Made by a program: the position numbers and the translations under genes. Under the pieces are notes generated by a model, which was not told the DNA's origin, did not search any database, and was given only the letters and a program-made list of their open reading frames with translations. Positions 30,532 to 37,612 of a stretch of DNA of 37,612 bases are shown here, piece after piece. Positions within the stretch are counted from its first letter, which is position 1. The number at the start of each line of letters is the position of its first letter. Location of the stretch: positions 1-37,612 of the forward strand of contig UQZO01000020.1 in the NCBI GenBank assembly GCA_900545545.1, written 5' to 3'. Source of the stretch: an uncultured Subdoligranulum sp. (lineage in GTDB: Bacteria > Bacillota > Clostridia > Oscillospirales > Ruminococcaceae).

Positions 30532-32421
30532 TTACGCCGGCTCCTCGGCAAAATTGCCGGTGTAGAGCTGGTAGTACTTGCCGTGTCTGGCAATGAGTTC
30601 GTCGTGGGTGCCGCGCTCGATGATGCGGCCCTGCTCCATGACCATGATGCAGTCCGAGTTGCGCACCGTGGACAGGCGGTGGGCAATGACGAAGGTGGTG
30701 CGGCCGGTCATCAGGGCGTCCATGCCGTCCTGGACCAGCTTCTCGGTGCGGGTGTCGATGGAGGAAGTGGCCTCGTCCAGGATCAGCACCGGCGGGTCGG
30801 CCACCGCCGCCCGGGCGATGGCCAGCAGCTGGCGCTGGCCCTGGCTCAGGTTGGCGCCGTCGCCGGTGAGCATCGTGTTGTAGCCGTCGGGCAGGCGGCG
30901 GATGAAGCCGTCGGCGTTGGCCAGTCTGGCCGCGGCCATGCACTCCTCGTCGCTGGCCTCCAGGTTGCCGTAGCGGATGTTCTCCATCACGGTGCCGGTG
31001 AAGAGGTGGGTGTCCTGCAAAACGATGCCCAGGCTGCGGCGCAAGTCATCCTTTTTGATCTTGTTGATGTTGATGCCGTCATAGCGGATCTTGCCGTCGG
31101 CAATGTCGTAGAAACGGTTGATCAGGTTGGTGATGGTGGTCTTGCCCGCGCCGGTGGCACCCACGAAGGCGATCTTCTGGCCGGGTTTGGCCCACAGGCT
31201 GATGTTGTGCAGCACCAGTTTTTCCGGCGTGTAGCCGAAGTCCACATCGTCCAGCACCACGCTGCCCTCCAGCTTGGTGTAGGTGATGGTGCCGTCCGCC
31301 TTGTGGGGGTGCTTCCAGGCCCAGACGTTGGTGCGGTAATCCACCGGCTGGAGCGAGCCGTCGGCCTGCTCCTGGGCGTTTACCAGCTCCACATAGCCTT
31401 CGTCGGCTTCGGGGGTCTGGTCCATCAGGTCAAATACACGCTGGGCACCGGCCGCTGCCGTGACCACGAAGTTGACCTGCATGGAGATCTGGGTGATGGG
31501 GTTGGTAAAGCTCTTGTTCAGGCTCAAAAAGCTGATGACGGTGCCCAGGGTCACCCCCGCCAGGCCGTTGATGCCCAGCACGGCGCCCACAATGGCCACC
31601 AGCACATAGCTGATCCAGCCGATGTTGGCGTTGATGGGCATGAGCAGGTTGGAGTAGCGGTTGGCCATGTCGGCGCTGTTGCGCAGCTGGTCGTTCACGG
31701 CGCGGAAATCCCGCAGGGCGGCATCCTCGTGGCAGAAAACCTTGACCACCTTCTGGCCGTCCAGCATTTCCTCGATAAAACCGTCCACCATGCCCAGGTC
31801 GTGCTGCTGGCGGATGTAGTATTTGCCCGACAGGCGGGTGAAACTGGTGGTCACCAGCACCATGACGCAGGCCGTCAGCAGCGAGATGACGGTCAGGGCC
31901 GGGTTGAGCATCAGCATGGCCACAAGGGTGGCGATCATCGTCACGGTGGTGTTGATGATCTGGGGGATACTCTGGCTCAGCAGCTGGCGCAGGGTGTCGA
32001 TATCGTTGGTGTACACCGACATGATGTCGCCGTGGGCGTGGGTGTCAAAGTAGGAGATGGGCAGCGATTCCATGCGGTGGAACAGATCGTCCCGCAGGCG
32101 GCGCATGGTGCCCTGGCTGATGGTGACCATGATGCGGTTGTACCCGTAGGAGGCCAACACGCCCACGGCCAGGATGCAGGCCAGCCGCACCAGGCTGGCA
32201 GCCAGCTGGCTGAAATCGGCAGAGCCGCTGTTGAGGAGGGGCACGATGTAGTCATCCACCAGCGTCTGGGGGAAGGTGGAGCCTGTTACCGTGGCAACGG
32301 CGGCCACCAGAATACAGCAGATGACCAGGACAAAGGGCAGGGCATAGAAATGCAGCATATAGCGCAGGACCCGGTTCAGCACCTTCATGGGCGCCGGGCG
32401 GGCCGGATTGGATTGTTTCAT
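30532..32421 (-). CDS. ABC exporter half-transporter, TM288-like partner
   Basis: 629 residues: six-helix exporter domain (about 20-330) and ATPase domain with Walker A GATGAGKTT, signature LSQGQ instead of LSGGQ, Walker B ILDEATSSID with catalytic Glu, and the switch His in IAHRLS. The non-canonical LSQGQ is the feature of the TM288/LmrD-type subunit whose signature faces the degenerate site of the heterodimer. About 50 extra residues lie between the domains. It starts 14 bases from the end of its partner gene, with AAAGGAGG. Export of drugs, lipids or peptides is possible. Confidence 0.9.
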   Translation of the reverse strand: MKQSNPARPAPMKVLNRVLRYMLHFYALPFVLVICCILVAAVATVTGSTFPQTLVDDYIVPLLNSGSADFSQLAASLVRLACILAVGVLASYGYNRIMVTISQGTMRRLRDDLFHRMESLPISYFDTHAHGDIMSVYTNDIDTLRQLLSQSIPQIINTTVTMIATLVAMLMLNPALTVISLLTACVMVLVTTSFTRLSGKYYIRQQHDLGMVDGFIEEMLDGQKVVKVFCHEDAALRDFRAVNDQLRNSADMANRYSNLLMPINANIGWISYVLVAIVGAVLGINGLAGVTLGTVISFLSLNKSFTNPITQISMQVNFVVTAAAGAQRVFDLMDQTPEADEGYVELVNAQEQADGSLQPVDYRTNVWAWKHPHKADGTITYTKLEGSVVLDDVDFGYTPEKLVLHNISLWAKPGQKIAFVGATGAGKTTITNLINRFYDIADGKIRYDGININKIKKDDLRRSLGIVLQDTHLFTGTVMENIRYGNLEASDEECMAAARLANADGFIRRLPDGYNTMLTGDGANLSQGQRQLLAIARAAVADPPVLILDEATSSIDTRTEKLVQDGMDALMTGRTTFVIAHRLSTVRNSDCIMVMEQGRIIERGTHDELIARHGKYYQLYTGNFAEEPA

Positions 32422-32435
32422 GGGGCTTCCTCCTT

Positions 32436-34175
32436 TCAGGCCGGCTGGTCAAAGTCGCCGCCGCCCTTGACCTGGGACTCGTAGATCTCCTGATAGATGG
32501 CGTTGGTCTTGAGCAGGTTGTCGTGGGTGTCGAAGGCGTTGATCCTGCCGCCGTCCAGCACCAGGATGCGGTCGGCATTCTGCACGCTGGAAATCCGCTG
32601 GGCGATGATGATCTTGGTGGTGCCGGGAATGGTCCGGGCAAAATCGGCACGGATCTTGGCGTCGGTGGCGGTATCCACGGCGCTGGTGGAATCGTCCAGG
32701 ATCAGCACCTTGGGCTTTTTCAGCAAGGCGCGGGCGATGCACAGGCGCTGCTTCTGGCCGCCGGATACGTTGGCGCCGCCCCGCTCGATGCGGGTGTGGT
32801 AGCCGTCGGGCATGCGGTCGATGAATTCATCGGCACAGGCAGCCTTGCAGGCGGCAATGCACTCCTCGTCGGTGGCGTCGGGGTCGCCCCAGCGCAGGTT
32901 GTCGAGAATGGTGCCCGAGAAGAGGGTGTTCTTTTGCAGCACCACCGAGACCTGGTTGCGCAGGGCTTCCATATCATAGCGGCGCACGTCCAGCCCGCCC
33001 ACGCAGACCGAACCGTCGTCCACATCGTAAAGGCGGCAGATCAGGTTCACCAGGCTGGATTTGCCCGCGCCGGTGCCGCCGATCACGCCGATGGTCTCGC
33101 CGGAGCGGATGTGCAGGTCGATGTCGGTGAGGGCGTTCTTGCCGCTGCCGTGCTTGTAGGAAAAGTTCACGTGGTTGAAATCAATGCTGCCGTCGGCCAC
33201 TTCGGCCACCGGCTGGTCGGGGTTGTGCAGGTCGGGGGTCTCGTTGAGCACCTCGCTGATACGGCGGATGCTGGCCAGCGACATGCTGATCATGACCACC
33301 ACCATGGACAGCATCATCAGGCTCATGAGCAACGCCATGATGTAGCTGAACAGGCTCGTCAGGTCACCGGTGGTCATGCTGCCGCCCACGATGTACTGGG
33401 CGCCCAGCCAGGATACCGAGATGATGCAGAAGTAGACCGCCACCATCATGGCCGGGTTGTTGAAGGCCAGCAGGCCTTCGGCCTTGACGAACAGGCGGTA
33501 GAGGTTGCCGGAAGCCTTGCTGAACTTGTCGTTCTCATACCGCTCCCGCACAAAGGCCTTCACCACCCGGATGGCGGAGATGTTCTCCTGCACGCTGGCG
33601 TTCAGGTCGTCGTATTTCTGGAACACCTCGTTGAAGATGCGCAGCGTCACCACCATGATGGACCCGATGACCGCCACCAGGAACACCACCGCGATGAAAA
33701 ACATGGCGCTGAGCCGGGGGCTGATGTACAGGCACATGGCGTAGCTGAACACCAGCGTCAGCGGGCTGCGCACCGCCACGCGGATGACCATCATGAAGGC
33801 GTTCTGGACGTTGGTGATGTCGGTGGTCATGCGGGTGACCAGGCCCGGCACACTGAACTTGTCGATGTTGGAAAAGGAAAAGGTCTGGATTTTGGCGTAG
33901 ATGCTTTCCCGCAGGTTGGCGGCCAGACCCGAGGACGCCGACGCCGCGGCTTTGCCTGCCATGGCACCGCAGCCCAGGCTGATGAATGCCAGCACCACCA
34001 TTAGGGCACCGTAGCGGTACACCGCACCCAGATCGGCGGCCTGCAGGCCTTCATCAATGATGCGGGCTGTGACGAAGGGCAAAAGGATCTCCATCACAAC
34101 CTCCAGCGCGGTGAACCCGATGCAGGTCCAGGCAGCGCGCTTATACTGTTTGAGTTGATGCAGTACGGTCTTCAC
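32436..34175 (-). CDS. ABC exporter half-transporter, TM287-like partner (degenerate site)
   Basis: 579 residues from GTG 34175, chosen because AAGGAG lies 8 bases upstream; GTG at 34184 touches that ribosome site and is less likely. Six-helix exporter domain, then Walker A GGTGAGKSS, canonical signature VSGGQ, and Walker B ILDDSTSAVD with Asp replacing the catalytic Glu, and Gln in place of the switch His (IAQRIS). These are the marks of the degenerate subunit of heterodimeric exporters (TM287, BmrC, LmrC). With its neighbour it makes a two-site exporter with one hydrolysing site. The divergent LysR gene is its likely regulator. Confidence 0.9.
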   Translation of the reverse strand: MKTVLHQLKQYKRAAWTCIGFTALEVVMEILLPFVTARIIDEGLQAADLGAVYRYGALMVVLAFISLGCGAMAGKAAASASSGLAANLRESIYAKIQTFSFSNIDKFSVPGLVTRMTTDITNVQNAFMMVIRVAVRSPLTLVFSYAMCLYISPRLSAMFFIAVVFLVAVIGSIMVVTLRIFNEVFQKYDDLNASVQENISAIRVVKAFVRERYENDKFSKASGNLYRLFVKAEGLLAFNNPAMMVAVYFCIISVSWLGAQYIVGGSMTTGDLTSLFSYIMALLMSLMMLSMVVVMISMSLASIRRISEVLNETPDLHNPDQPVAEVADGSIDFNHVNFSYKHGSGKNALTDIDLHIRSGETIGVIGGTGAGKSSLVNLICRLYDVDDGSVCVGGLDVRRYDMEALRNQVSVVLQKNTLFSGTILDNLRWGDPDATDEECIAACKAACADEFIDRMPDGYHTRIERGGANVSGGQKQRLCIARALLKKPKVLILDDSTSAVDTATDAKIRADFARTIPGTTKIIIAQRISSVQNADRILVLDGGRINAFDTHDNLLKTNAIYQEIYESQVKGGGDFDQPA

Positions 34176-34223
34176 TTTCTTCACTCCTTGTAAACGGGAT
34201 ATTCAGGTTGTTTACGGTAAAGG

Positions 34224-34252
34224 ATTATAGCATGTTCCATGTGAATTGAGAA
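34224..34252 (-). promoter_or_regulatory. Promoter of the ABC exporter operon
   Basis: On the minus strand TTCTCA (34252-34247), 17-base spacer, TATAAT (34229-34224). It lies 43 bases from the divergent promoter's -35, leaving room for shared LysR sites in an AT-rich stretch. Confidence 0.65.
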
Positions 34253-34294
34253 TTTCAAATCTTTGTTCGACATTAGCAAATATCAAATGAAATA

Positions 34295-34323
34295 TTGCAA
34301 AAAATGAAAAAGTGGCGTATACT
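34295..34323 (+). promoter_or_regulatory. Promoter of the LysR gene
   Basis: TTGCAA (34295-34300), 17-base spacer, TATACT (34318-34323). Confidence 0.75.
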
Positions 34324-34356
34324 GGTTGCCATCAGGTACCCACAGGAGGGAACGCT

Positions 34357-35244
34357 ATGAATACCCAGCAGCTGCTCTGCTTTGTCTGCGTGGCCGACCG
34401 GCTGAACTTTACCAAGGCCGCCGAGGAACTGTTCCTCTCGCCGCCCACCGTCACCCACCATATCCAGACCCTGGAGGCGGAACTGAAAACGCCGCTGTTC
34501 ATCCGCAATTCCAAGATGGTCCGCCTGACTGACGCCGGGCGGGGGTTCTACAACGACGCCAAGGAGATCCTGGCCAAAATCGAGATCGCCCAGAAAAAGA
34601 TGCACGACGCCGCCCACACCGAGGTGCGGCTGTTCCACATCGGCTGTACCAGCAGCACCGAACTGCGCTATTTAAAGGAACCGCTGCGCATCCTGGGGCA
34701 GCGGCACCCGGGGTTCAGCCCGGTGCTGCATGTGCAGGATTATTTCAGCCTGAAAAAGATGTTTGAGGCCGAGCAGGTGGATGTGATGCTGTGCACCCGC
34801 AACATGATCCACAAGCTGCCCAACTGCGAGTTCCACCCGGTGGCGGAGACGGTGCTCTACGCCGTGCTGCCCCAGGATTCCCCCCTGGCGGAAAAACCGG
34901 AACTGCATTTTGCCGACCTGCAGGACCAGCGCATCCTGACGCTGCACCCCAAGATGGTACCCTTTGAGCATTCCAGCCGGATGCGGGACTGGATCATCGA
35001 CCACGGGCTCAACCATATGGACATCCACTGCGAGAGCGACCGCGCGGGCATTCTGCTGGCGGAGTGCGGCTACGGTGTGGCGCTGTTCCCGGAGTTTTAC
35101 ACCGTGGACCTGCCCGATACGATGGTGCGCCGTCCCTTTGAGCCTTCCTGCACGCCGCTGTCCTTCGGGATCGCCTGCCACAAGCAGGGCAAGGACGACT
35201 ATACCCGGGAATTTGTGGCCAGTTTCCCCGTGCCTGCCAGATAA
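34357..35244 (+). CDS. LysR-family transcriptional regulator
   Basis: 295 residues, ACAGGAGGG before ATG. Classic N-terminal HTH (FVCVADRLNFTKAAEELFLS then PPTVTHHIQTLE, residues 9-42) and LysR wing LTDAGRGFYNDA; effector domain about 90-290. Divergent from the ABC exporter, the standard position for a LysR regulator of the neighbouring operon. Inducer unknown. A strong terminator follows, so it is a single gene. Confidence 0.92.
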   Translation: MNTQQLLCFVCVADRLNFTKAAEELFLSPPTVTHHIQTLEAELKTPLFIRNSKMVRLTDAGRGFYNDAKEILAKIEIAQKKMHDAAHTEVRLFHIGCTSSTELRYLKEPLRILGQRHPGFSPVLHVQDYFSLKKMFEAEQVDVMLCTRNMIHKLPNCEFHPVAETVLYAVLPQDSPLAEKPELHFADLQDQRILTLHPKMVPFEHSSRMRDWIIDHGLNHMDIHCESDRAGILLAECGYGVALFPEFYTVDLPDTMVRRPFEPSCTPLSFGIACHKQGKDDYTREFVASFPVPAR

Positions 35245-35251
35245 GCCAACG

Positions 35252-35280
35252 CCCGGGCCCCGCAAGGGGCCCGGGTTTTT
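35252..35280 (+). terminator. Terminator of the LysR gene
   Basis: Perfect 10-bp stem CCCGGGCCCC / GGGGCCCGGG with a stable GCAA tetraloop and five T. Confidence 0.93.
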
Positions 35281-35291
35281 ATGCATCCCCC

Positions 35292-35320
35292 TTGCGGTAC
35301 GGCGGGTTTTGGCCTATGAT
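35292..35320 (+). promoter_or_regulatory. Promoter of the MATE gene
   Basis: TTGCGG (35292-35297), 17-base spacer, TATGAT (35315-35320). Confidence 0.7.
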
Positions 35321-35364
35321 AATAGGGCGGCCCTGTGCCGCAAAACCGGGAGGTGCCGTACCTG

Positions 35365-36717
35365 ATGCAAACCAATGCCCGGGCCCTGACCGAAGGACCC
35401 ATTACCCCCACGCTGCTGCGCTTTGCCCTGCCCATGATGCTGGGCAACCTGCTGCAGCAGCTTTATAACATTGCCGATACCCTTATTGTGGGGCGGTATG
35501 TGGGCGCCGACGCCCTGGCCGCCGTGGGCTCGGCCTATACGCTGATGACCTTCCTCACCTCCATTTTGCTGGGCCTTTCCATGGGCAGCGGCGTGGCGGT
35601 GTCCATCTCCTTCGGCCGGGGGGATACCACCCGGATGCGGCGGGAGATCTTCCTTTCCCTGTGCATGATCGGCGGCACGGCGGTGGTGCTGAACATCGCG
35701 GTGTTCCTGCTCATCGATCCCATCCTCTGGCTTTTGCAGGTCCCCGCCGAGGTGCGGGACCTGATGCGCACCTATCTGCTGGTGATCTTTGCGGGCATCG
35801 GCGGTACCTTTTTGTATAACTATTACGCCTGCCTGCTGCGGGCGGTGGGGGACTCGGTGCGGCCGCTGGTCTTTCTGGGCTTCTCGGCGGTGCTCAACAT
35901 CGTGCTGGATGTGGCCTTTGTGCTGGGCCTGAACGGGGGCGTGGCCGGTGCCGCCTGGGCTACCATCATCGCCCAGTGGCTGTCGGGGCTGGGGCTTTGC
36001 GTCTATGCCCTGGCCACCCGGCGGGACCTGCGCCTGACCCGCGCCGATGCCCGGTGGGACGGCCCCTGTGCCGCCCATGTCTTCCGCCTTTCCTTTATTA
36101 CGGGGGCCCAGCAGTCCATCATGAACTTCGGCATCCTTATGGTGCAGGGACGGGTGAACAGCTTCGGCCCCGCCGTGATGGCTGCCTTTGCCGCCGCCGT
36201 CAAGATCGACTCCTTCGCCTACATGCCGGTGCAGGATTTCGGCAACGCTTTTTCCACCTTCATCGCCCAGAACTTCGGCGCCGGGCAGTATGACCGCATC
36301 CGCCGCGGTACCCGCAGCGCCATCGCAGTGAGCATGCTCTTCGGCGCGGCGGTGTCCGCCGTGGTCTTTGTGTTTGCCCGGCCGCTGATGCTGATTTTTG
36401 TGCGGCCGGAGGAAACCGAGATCCTCGGCGTGGGTGTGCAGTACCTGCGCACCGAGGGGGCTTTCTACTGCCTCATCGCCCTGCTGTTTTTGCTCTACGG
36501 CTTCTACCGCGCCATCGAACGCCCGGGTATGTCGGTGGTGCTCACCGTCATCTCGCTGGGGCTGCGGGTGGTGCTGGCCTATGCGCTCTCCGCCATCCCG
36601 GCCCTGGGCGCCGCGGGCATCTGGGTGTCCATCCCCATCGGCTGGGTCATCGCCGATTTTGCGGGCTGCGTGCCCATGGGCAAATTCTTCCGCACCCTGC
36701 CGCGGGAAAAGGCGTAG
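35365..36717 (+). CDS. MATE-family efflux transporter
   Basis: 450 residues from ATG 35365 (MQTNARALTEGPITPTLLRF), with GGGAGG upstream. Twelve membrane helices in two similar halves; the N-terminal LPMMLGNLLQQLYNIADTLI and YVGADALAAVG segments are hallmark MATE (DinF/NorM branch) sequence. It is a Na+- or H+-driven exporter of cationic compounds or drugs. Single gene with its own promoter; its 3' end overlaps the regulatory hairpin of the next operon. Confidence 0.93.
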   Translation: MQTNARALTEGPITPTLLRFALPMMLGNLLQQLYNIADTLIVGRYVGADALAAVGSAYTLMTFLTSILLGLSMGSGVAVSISFGRGDTTRMRREIFLSLCMIGGTAVVLNIAVFLLIDPILWLLQVPAEVRDLMRTYLLVIFAGIGGTFLYNYYACLLRAVGDSVRPLVFLGFSAVLNIVLDVAFVLGLNGGVAGAAWATIIAQWLSGLGLCVYALATRRDLRLTRADARWDGPCAAHVFRLSFITGAQQSIMNFGILMVQGRVNSFGPAVMAAFAAAVKIDSFAYMPVQDFGNAFSTFIAQNFGAGQYDRIRRGTRSAIAVSMLFGAAVSAVVFVFARPLMLIFVRPEETEILGVGVQYLRTEGAFYCLIALLFLLYGFYRAIERPGMSVVLTVISLGLRVVLAYALSAIPALGAAGIWVSIPIGWVIADFAGCVPMGKFFRTLPREKA

Positions 36718-36756
36718 GCGCCTGCCCCGCTGCGGCATCCTTGCATACAAACACAG

Positions 36757-36794
36757 CACACCCCGGGACGCTTGACAAAAGCCCCCGGGGTGTG
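36757..36794 (+). terminator. Inverted repeat around the -35 box after the MATE gene
   Basis: Perfect 11-bp arms CACACCCCGGG / CCCGGGGTGTG enclose a 16-base loop that contains the TTGACA of the next promoter. It may act as the MATE terminator (no real T run), as a protein site, or both. Confidence 0.5.
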
Positions 36795-36801
36795 TTATAC
36801 T
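36772..36801 (+). promoter_or_regulatory. Promoter of the DUF3793-flavodoxin operon
   Basis: TTGACA (36772-36777), 18-base spacer, TATACT (36796-36801). It is near consensus and therefore probably held in check by the operator at the start site. Confidence 0.85.
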
Positions 36802-36808
36802 GTCTGAG

Positions 36809-36826
36809 AGTTAGATATAACTAACT
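36809..36826 (+). promoter_or_regulatory. Operator 1, iron/metal-box-like palindrome
   Basis: AGTTAGATATAACTAACT: 6-bp arms AGTTAG / CTAACT around 6 bases, placed at the expected transcription start, the position for repression. Its form resembles DtxR/IdeR-type iron boxes. Confidence 0.6.
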
Positions 36827-36873
36827 CAAAAATACCACAAGCCGGGTCCACCGGCGTTTCTTTTGCTTAAATG

Positions 36874-36889
36874 GTTAGAAATAACTAAC
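36874..36889 (+). promoter_or_regulatory. Operator 2, near-identical copy
   Basis: GTTAGAAATAACTAAC differs from the core of operator 1 at one of 16 positions. It lies in the leader 65 bases downstream, so a repressor could bind both and loop or block elongation. Confidence 0.6.
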
Positions 36890-36919
36890 ATAAATATTTC
36901 ACGGAAAGGAAGGAACCCT

Positions 36920-37471
36920 ATGTGTGAGGAACTCATCGTCCGCCACGCTTCGCCCACGCTGGCCGGGCTGAAAACCGGCAGCCTGTTTACCTGCCCCTTT
37001 GAAGGGCAGCAGGCCATGCACCGCTGCCTGCGCTGCTGGAACCACGCCCTGGCCCCCAAGGGGCTGCGGGTGCTGCCGCTGCGCTGGCAGAATGGCCGGG
37101 CGCTGGTGTATCTCTACCGCCCGGCGCGGCTGGCCCGGGACCTGCAGTGCCCCGAAGCCCGCACCCTGCTGGCGCCTCGGGGATACTGCTGCGAGGACCC
37201 CACCCGCTGCCTGGGCCGCCTGATGCAGCGCCTGCGGGAGCAGGGGGAGTTCCCCCACGAGATCGGGTTGTTTCTCAGCTACCCGCCGGAGGATGTGCGG
37301 GGCTTTATCGAGAGCCCGGTCTGCGGGTTCAAATGCGTGGGCTGCTGGAAGGTCTACGGCGACGCCCGGGAAGCCCGCAAAACCTTTGGCCGGTACCGCC
37401 GCTGTACCGAAATTTACTGCGCACGGTTCGCGCAGGGCACCACCCTTGAGCGGCTGGCGGTGGCGGGCTGA
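36920..37471 (+). CDS. DUF3793 family protein
   Basis: 183 residues, GGAAGGAAGG before ATG. Contains the family's LAGLKTGSLF start, a cysteine-rich middle (CLRCWN, RGYCCEDP, RCLGRLM), the HEIGLFLSYPPEDVRGFIES signature and a final FKCVGCWKVYGDAREARKTF segment. Function unknown; many cysteines suggest metal or cluster binding. It is usually encoded next to flavodoxin, as here (27 bases apart), and the twin palindromes upstream suggest iron-dependent control of both. Confidence 0.85.
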   Translation: MCEELIVRHASPTLAGLKTGSLFTCPFEGQQAMHRCLRCWNHALAPKGLRVLPLRWQNGRALVYLYRPARLARDLQCPEARTLLAPRGYCCEDPTRCLGRLMQRLREQGEFPHEIGLFLSYPPEDVRGFIESPVCGFKCVGCWKVYGDAREARKTFGRYRRCTEIYCARFAQGTTLERLAVAG

Positions 37472-37498
37472 TATTTTCAAATGAAAGGATGAACTTGT

Positions 37499-37560
37499 AT
37501 GAGCAAGATAGCAGTTATGTATTGGAGCGGCACCGGCAACACCGAAACCATGGCCAAGGC
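37499..37560 (+). CDS. Flavodoxin, N-terminal 20 residues (cut by adapter)
   Basis: GAAAGGATG lies upstream of the ATG at 37499. The protein opens MSKIAVMYWSGTGNTETMAK, the FMN phosphate-binding loop (SGTGNTE) of flavodoxins. Flavodoxin replaces ferredoxin in electron transfer under iron limitation. The gene does not end naturally: after 37560 the sequence is synthetic adapter. Confidence 0.9.
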
Positions 37561-37612
37561 CTGTCTCTTATACACATCTCCGAGCCAACGAGACCGTACT
37601 AGATCTCGTATG
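37561..37612 (+). other. Illumina Nextera adapter contamination
   Basis: 37561-37579 is the Nextera mosaic end CTGTCTCTTATACACATCT. 37580-37594 is the read-2 adapter with one mismatch (A for C at 37587). 37595-37602, CGTACTAG, is an i7 index; 37603-37612, ATCTCGTATG, begins the P7 flow-cell sequence. This is not genomic DNA; untrimmed reads were assembled at the contig end. Confidence 0.98.

Noticed and set aside
1..37612. CRISPR array, rRNA operon, insertion sequence
   Set aside because: No regular repeat-spacer pattern, no rRNA sequence and no transposase were seen.

Overview
The window is a GC-rich stretch of a Gram-positive gut anaerobe, most like the Oscillospiraceae (Faecalibacterium / Gemmiger / Subdoligranulum type). 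This rests on the DUF3793-flavodoxin pair, GAYKKVE-repeat protein, GH3/GtrA genes, LytTR/GHKL systems, AGGAGG ribosome sites and N17-spaced sigma-A promoters. The genus is an inference. The last 52 bases are Nextera/Illumina adapter, so this is a raw short-read contig end and the final gene is cut artificially.

Layout. 1-833 is the 3' part of a P1B-type metal ATPase. About 900-5813 is a decayed mobile region: an XRE-regulator remnant, an AT-richer AbiE-like HTH/nucleotidyltransferase pair, a CD1845-like membrane protein, MobC and other mobilisation scraps, a truncated E2-like (CBASS-type) gene, and two HTH/excisionase-like genes. It ends at the 3' half of a tRNA-Ser(CGA), an attachment-site scar. 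5814-8100 holds further remnants (ABC ATPase, DUF4143 ATPase, a broken LysR gene) around an intact carboxymuconolactone-decarboxylase-family gene with a MerR-type promoter.

8100-28600 is chromosomal. A CorC/HlyC transporter sits behind a leader with a small acidic/proline-containing ORF and a terminator. Next comes a striking BrnQ-GHKL kinase chimera and a membrane-anchored, domain-permuted GH3 enzyme. A block of small membrane proteins, an OmpR-type two-component operon, a lipoprotein and a small membrane protein follows. Then come a LytTR/GHKL two-component system, a second permuted GH3, a conventional GH3 and a GtrA-like protein. The order 'GHKL kinase then permuted GH3' occurs twice, and both GH3 promoters carry direct repeats with a 21-bp period, as LytTR regulators use. 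I propose a duplicated two-component/glycosidase module whose first copy lost its response regulator and had its kinase sensor replaced by half of a BrnQ transporter.

28700-37560 holds a glutaredoxin-like protein, UDP-glucose dehydrogenase, a heterodimeric ABC exporter divergent from a LysR regulator, a MATE transporter, and a DUF3793-flavodoxin operon with two near-identical palindromic operators (probably metal-responsive).
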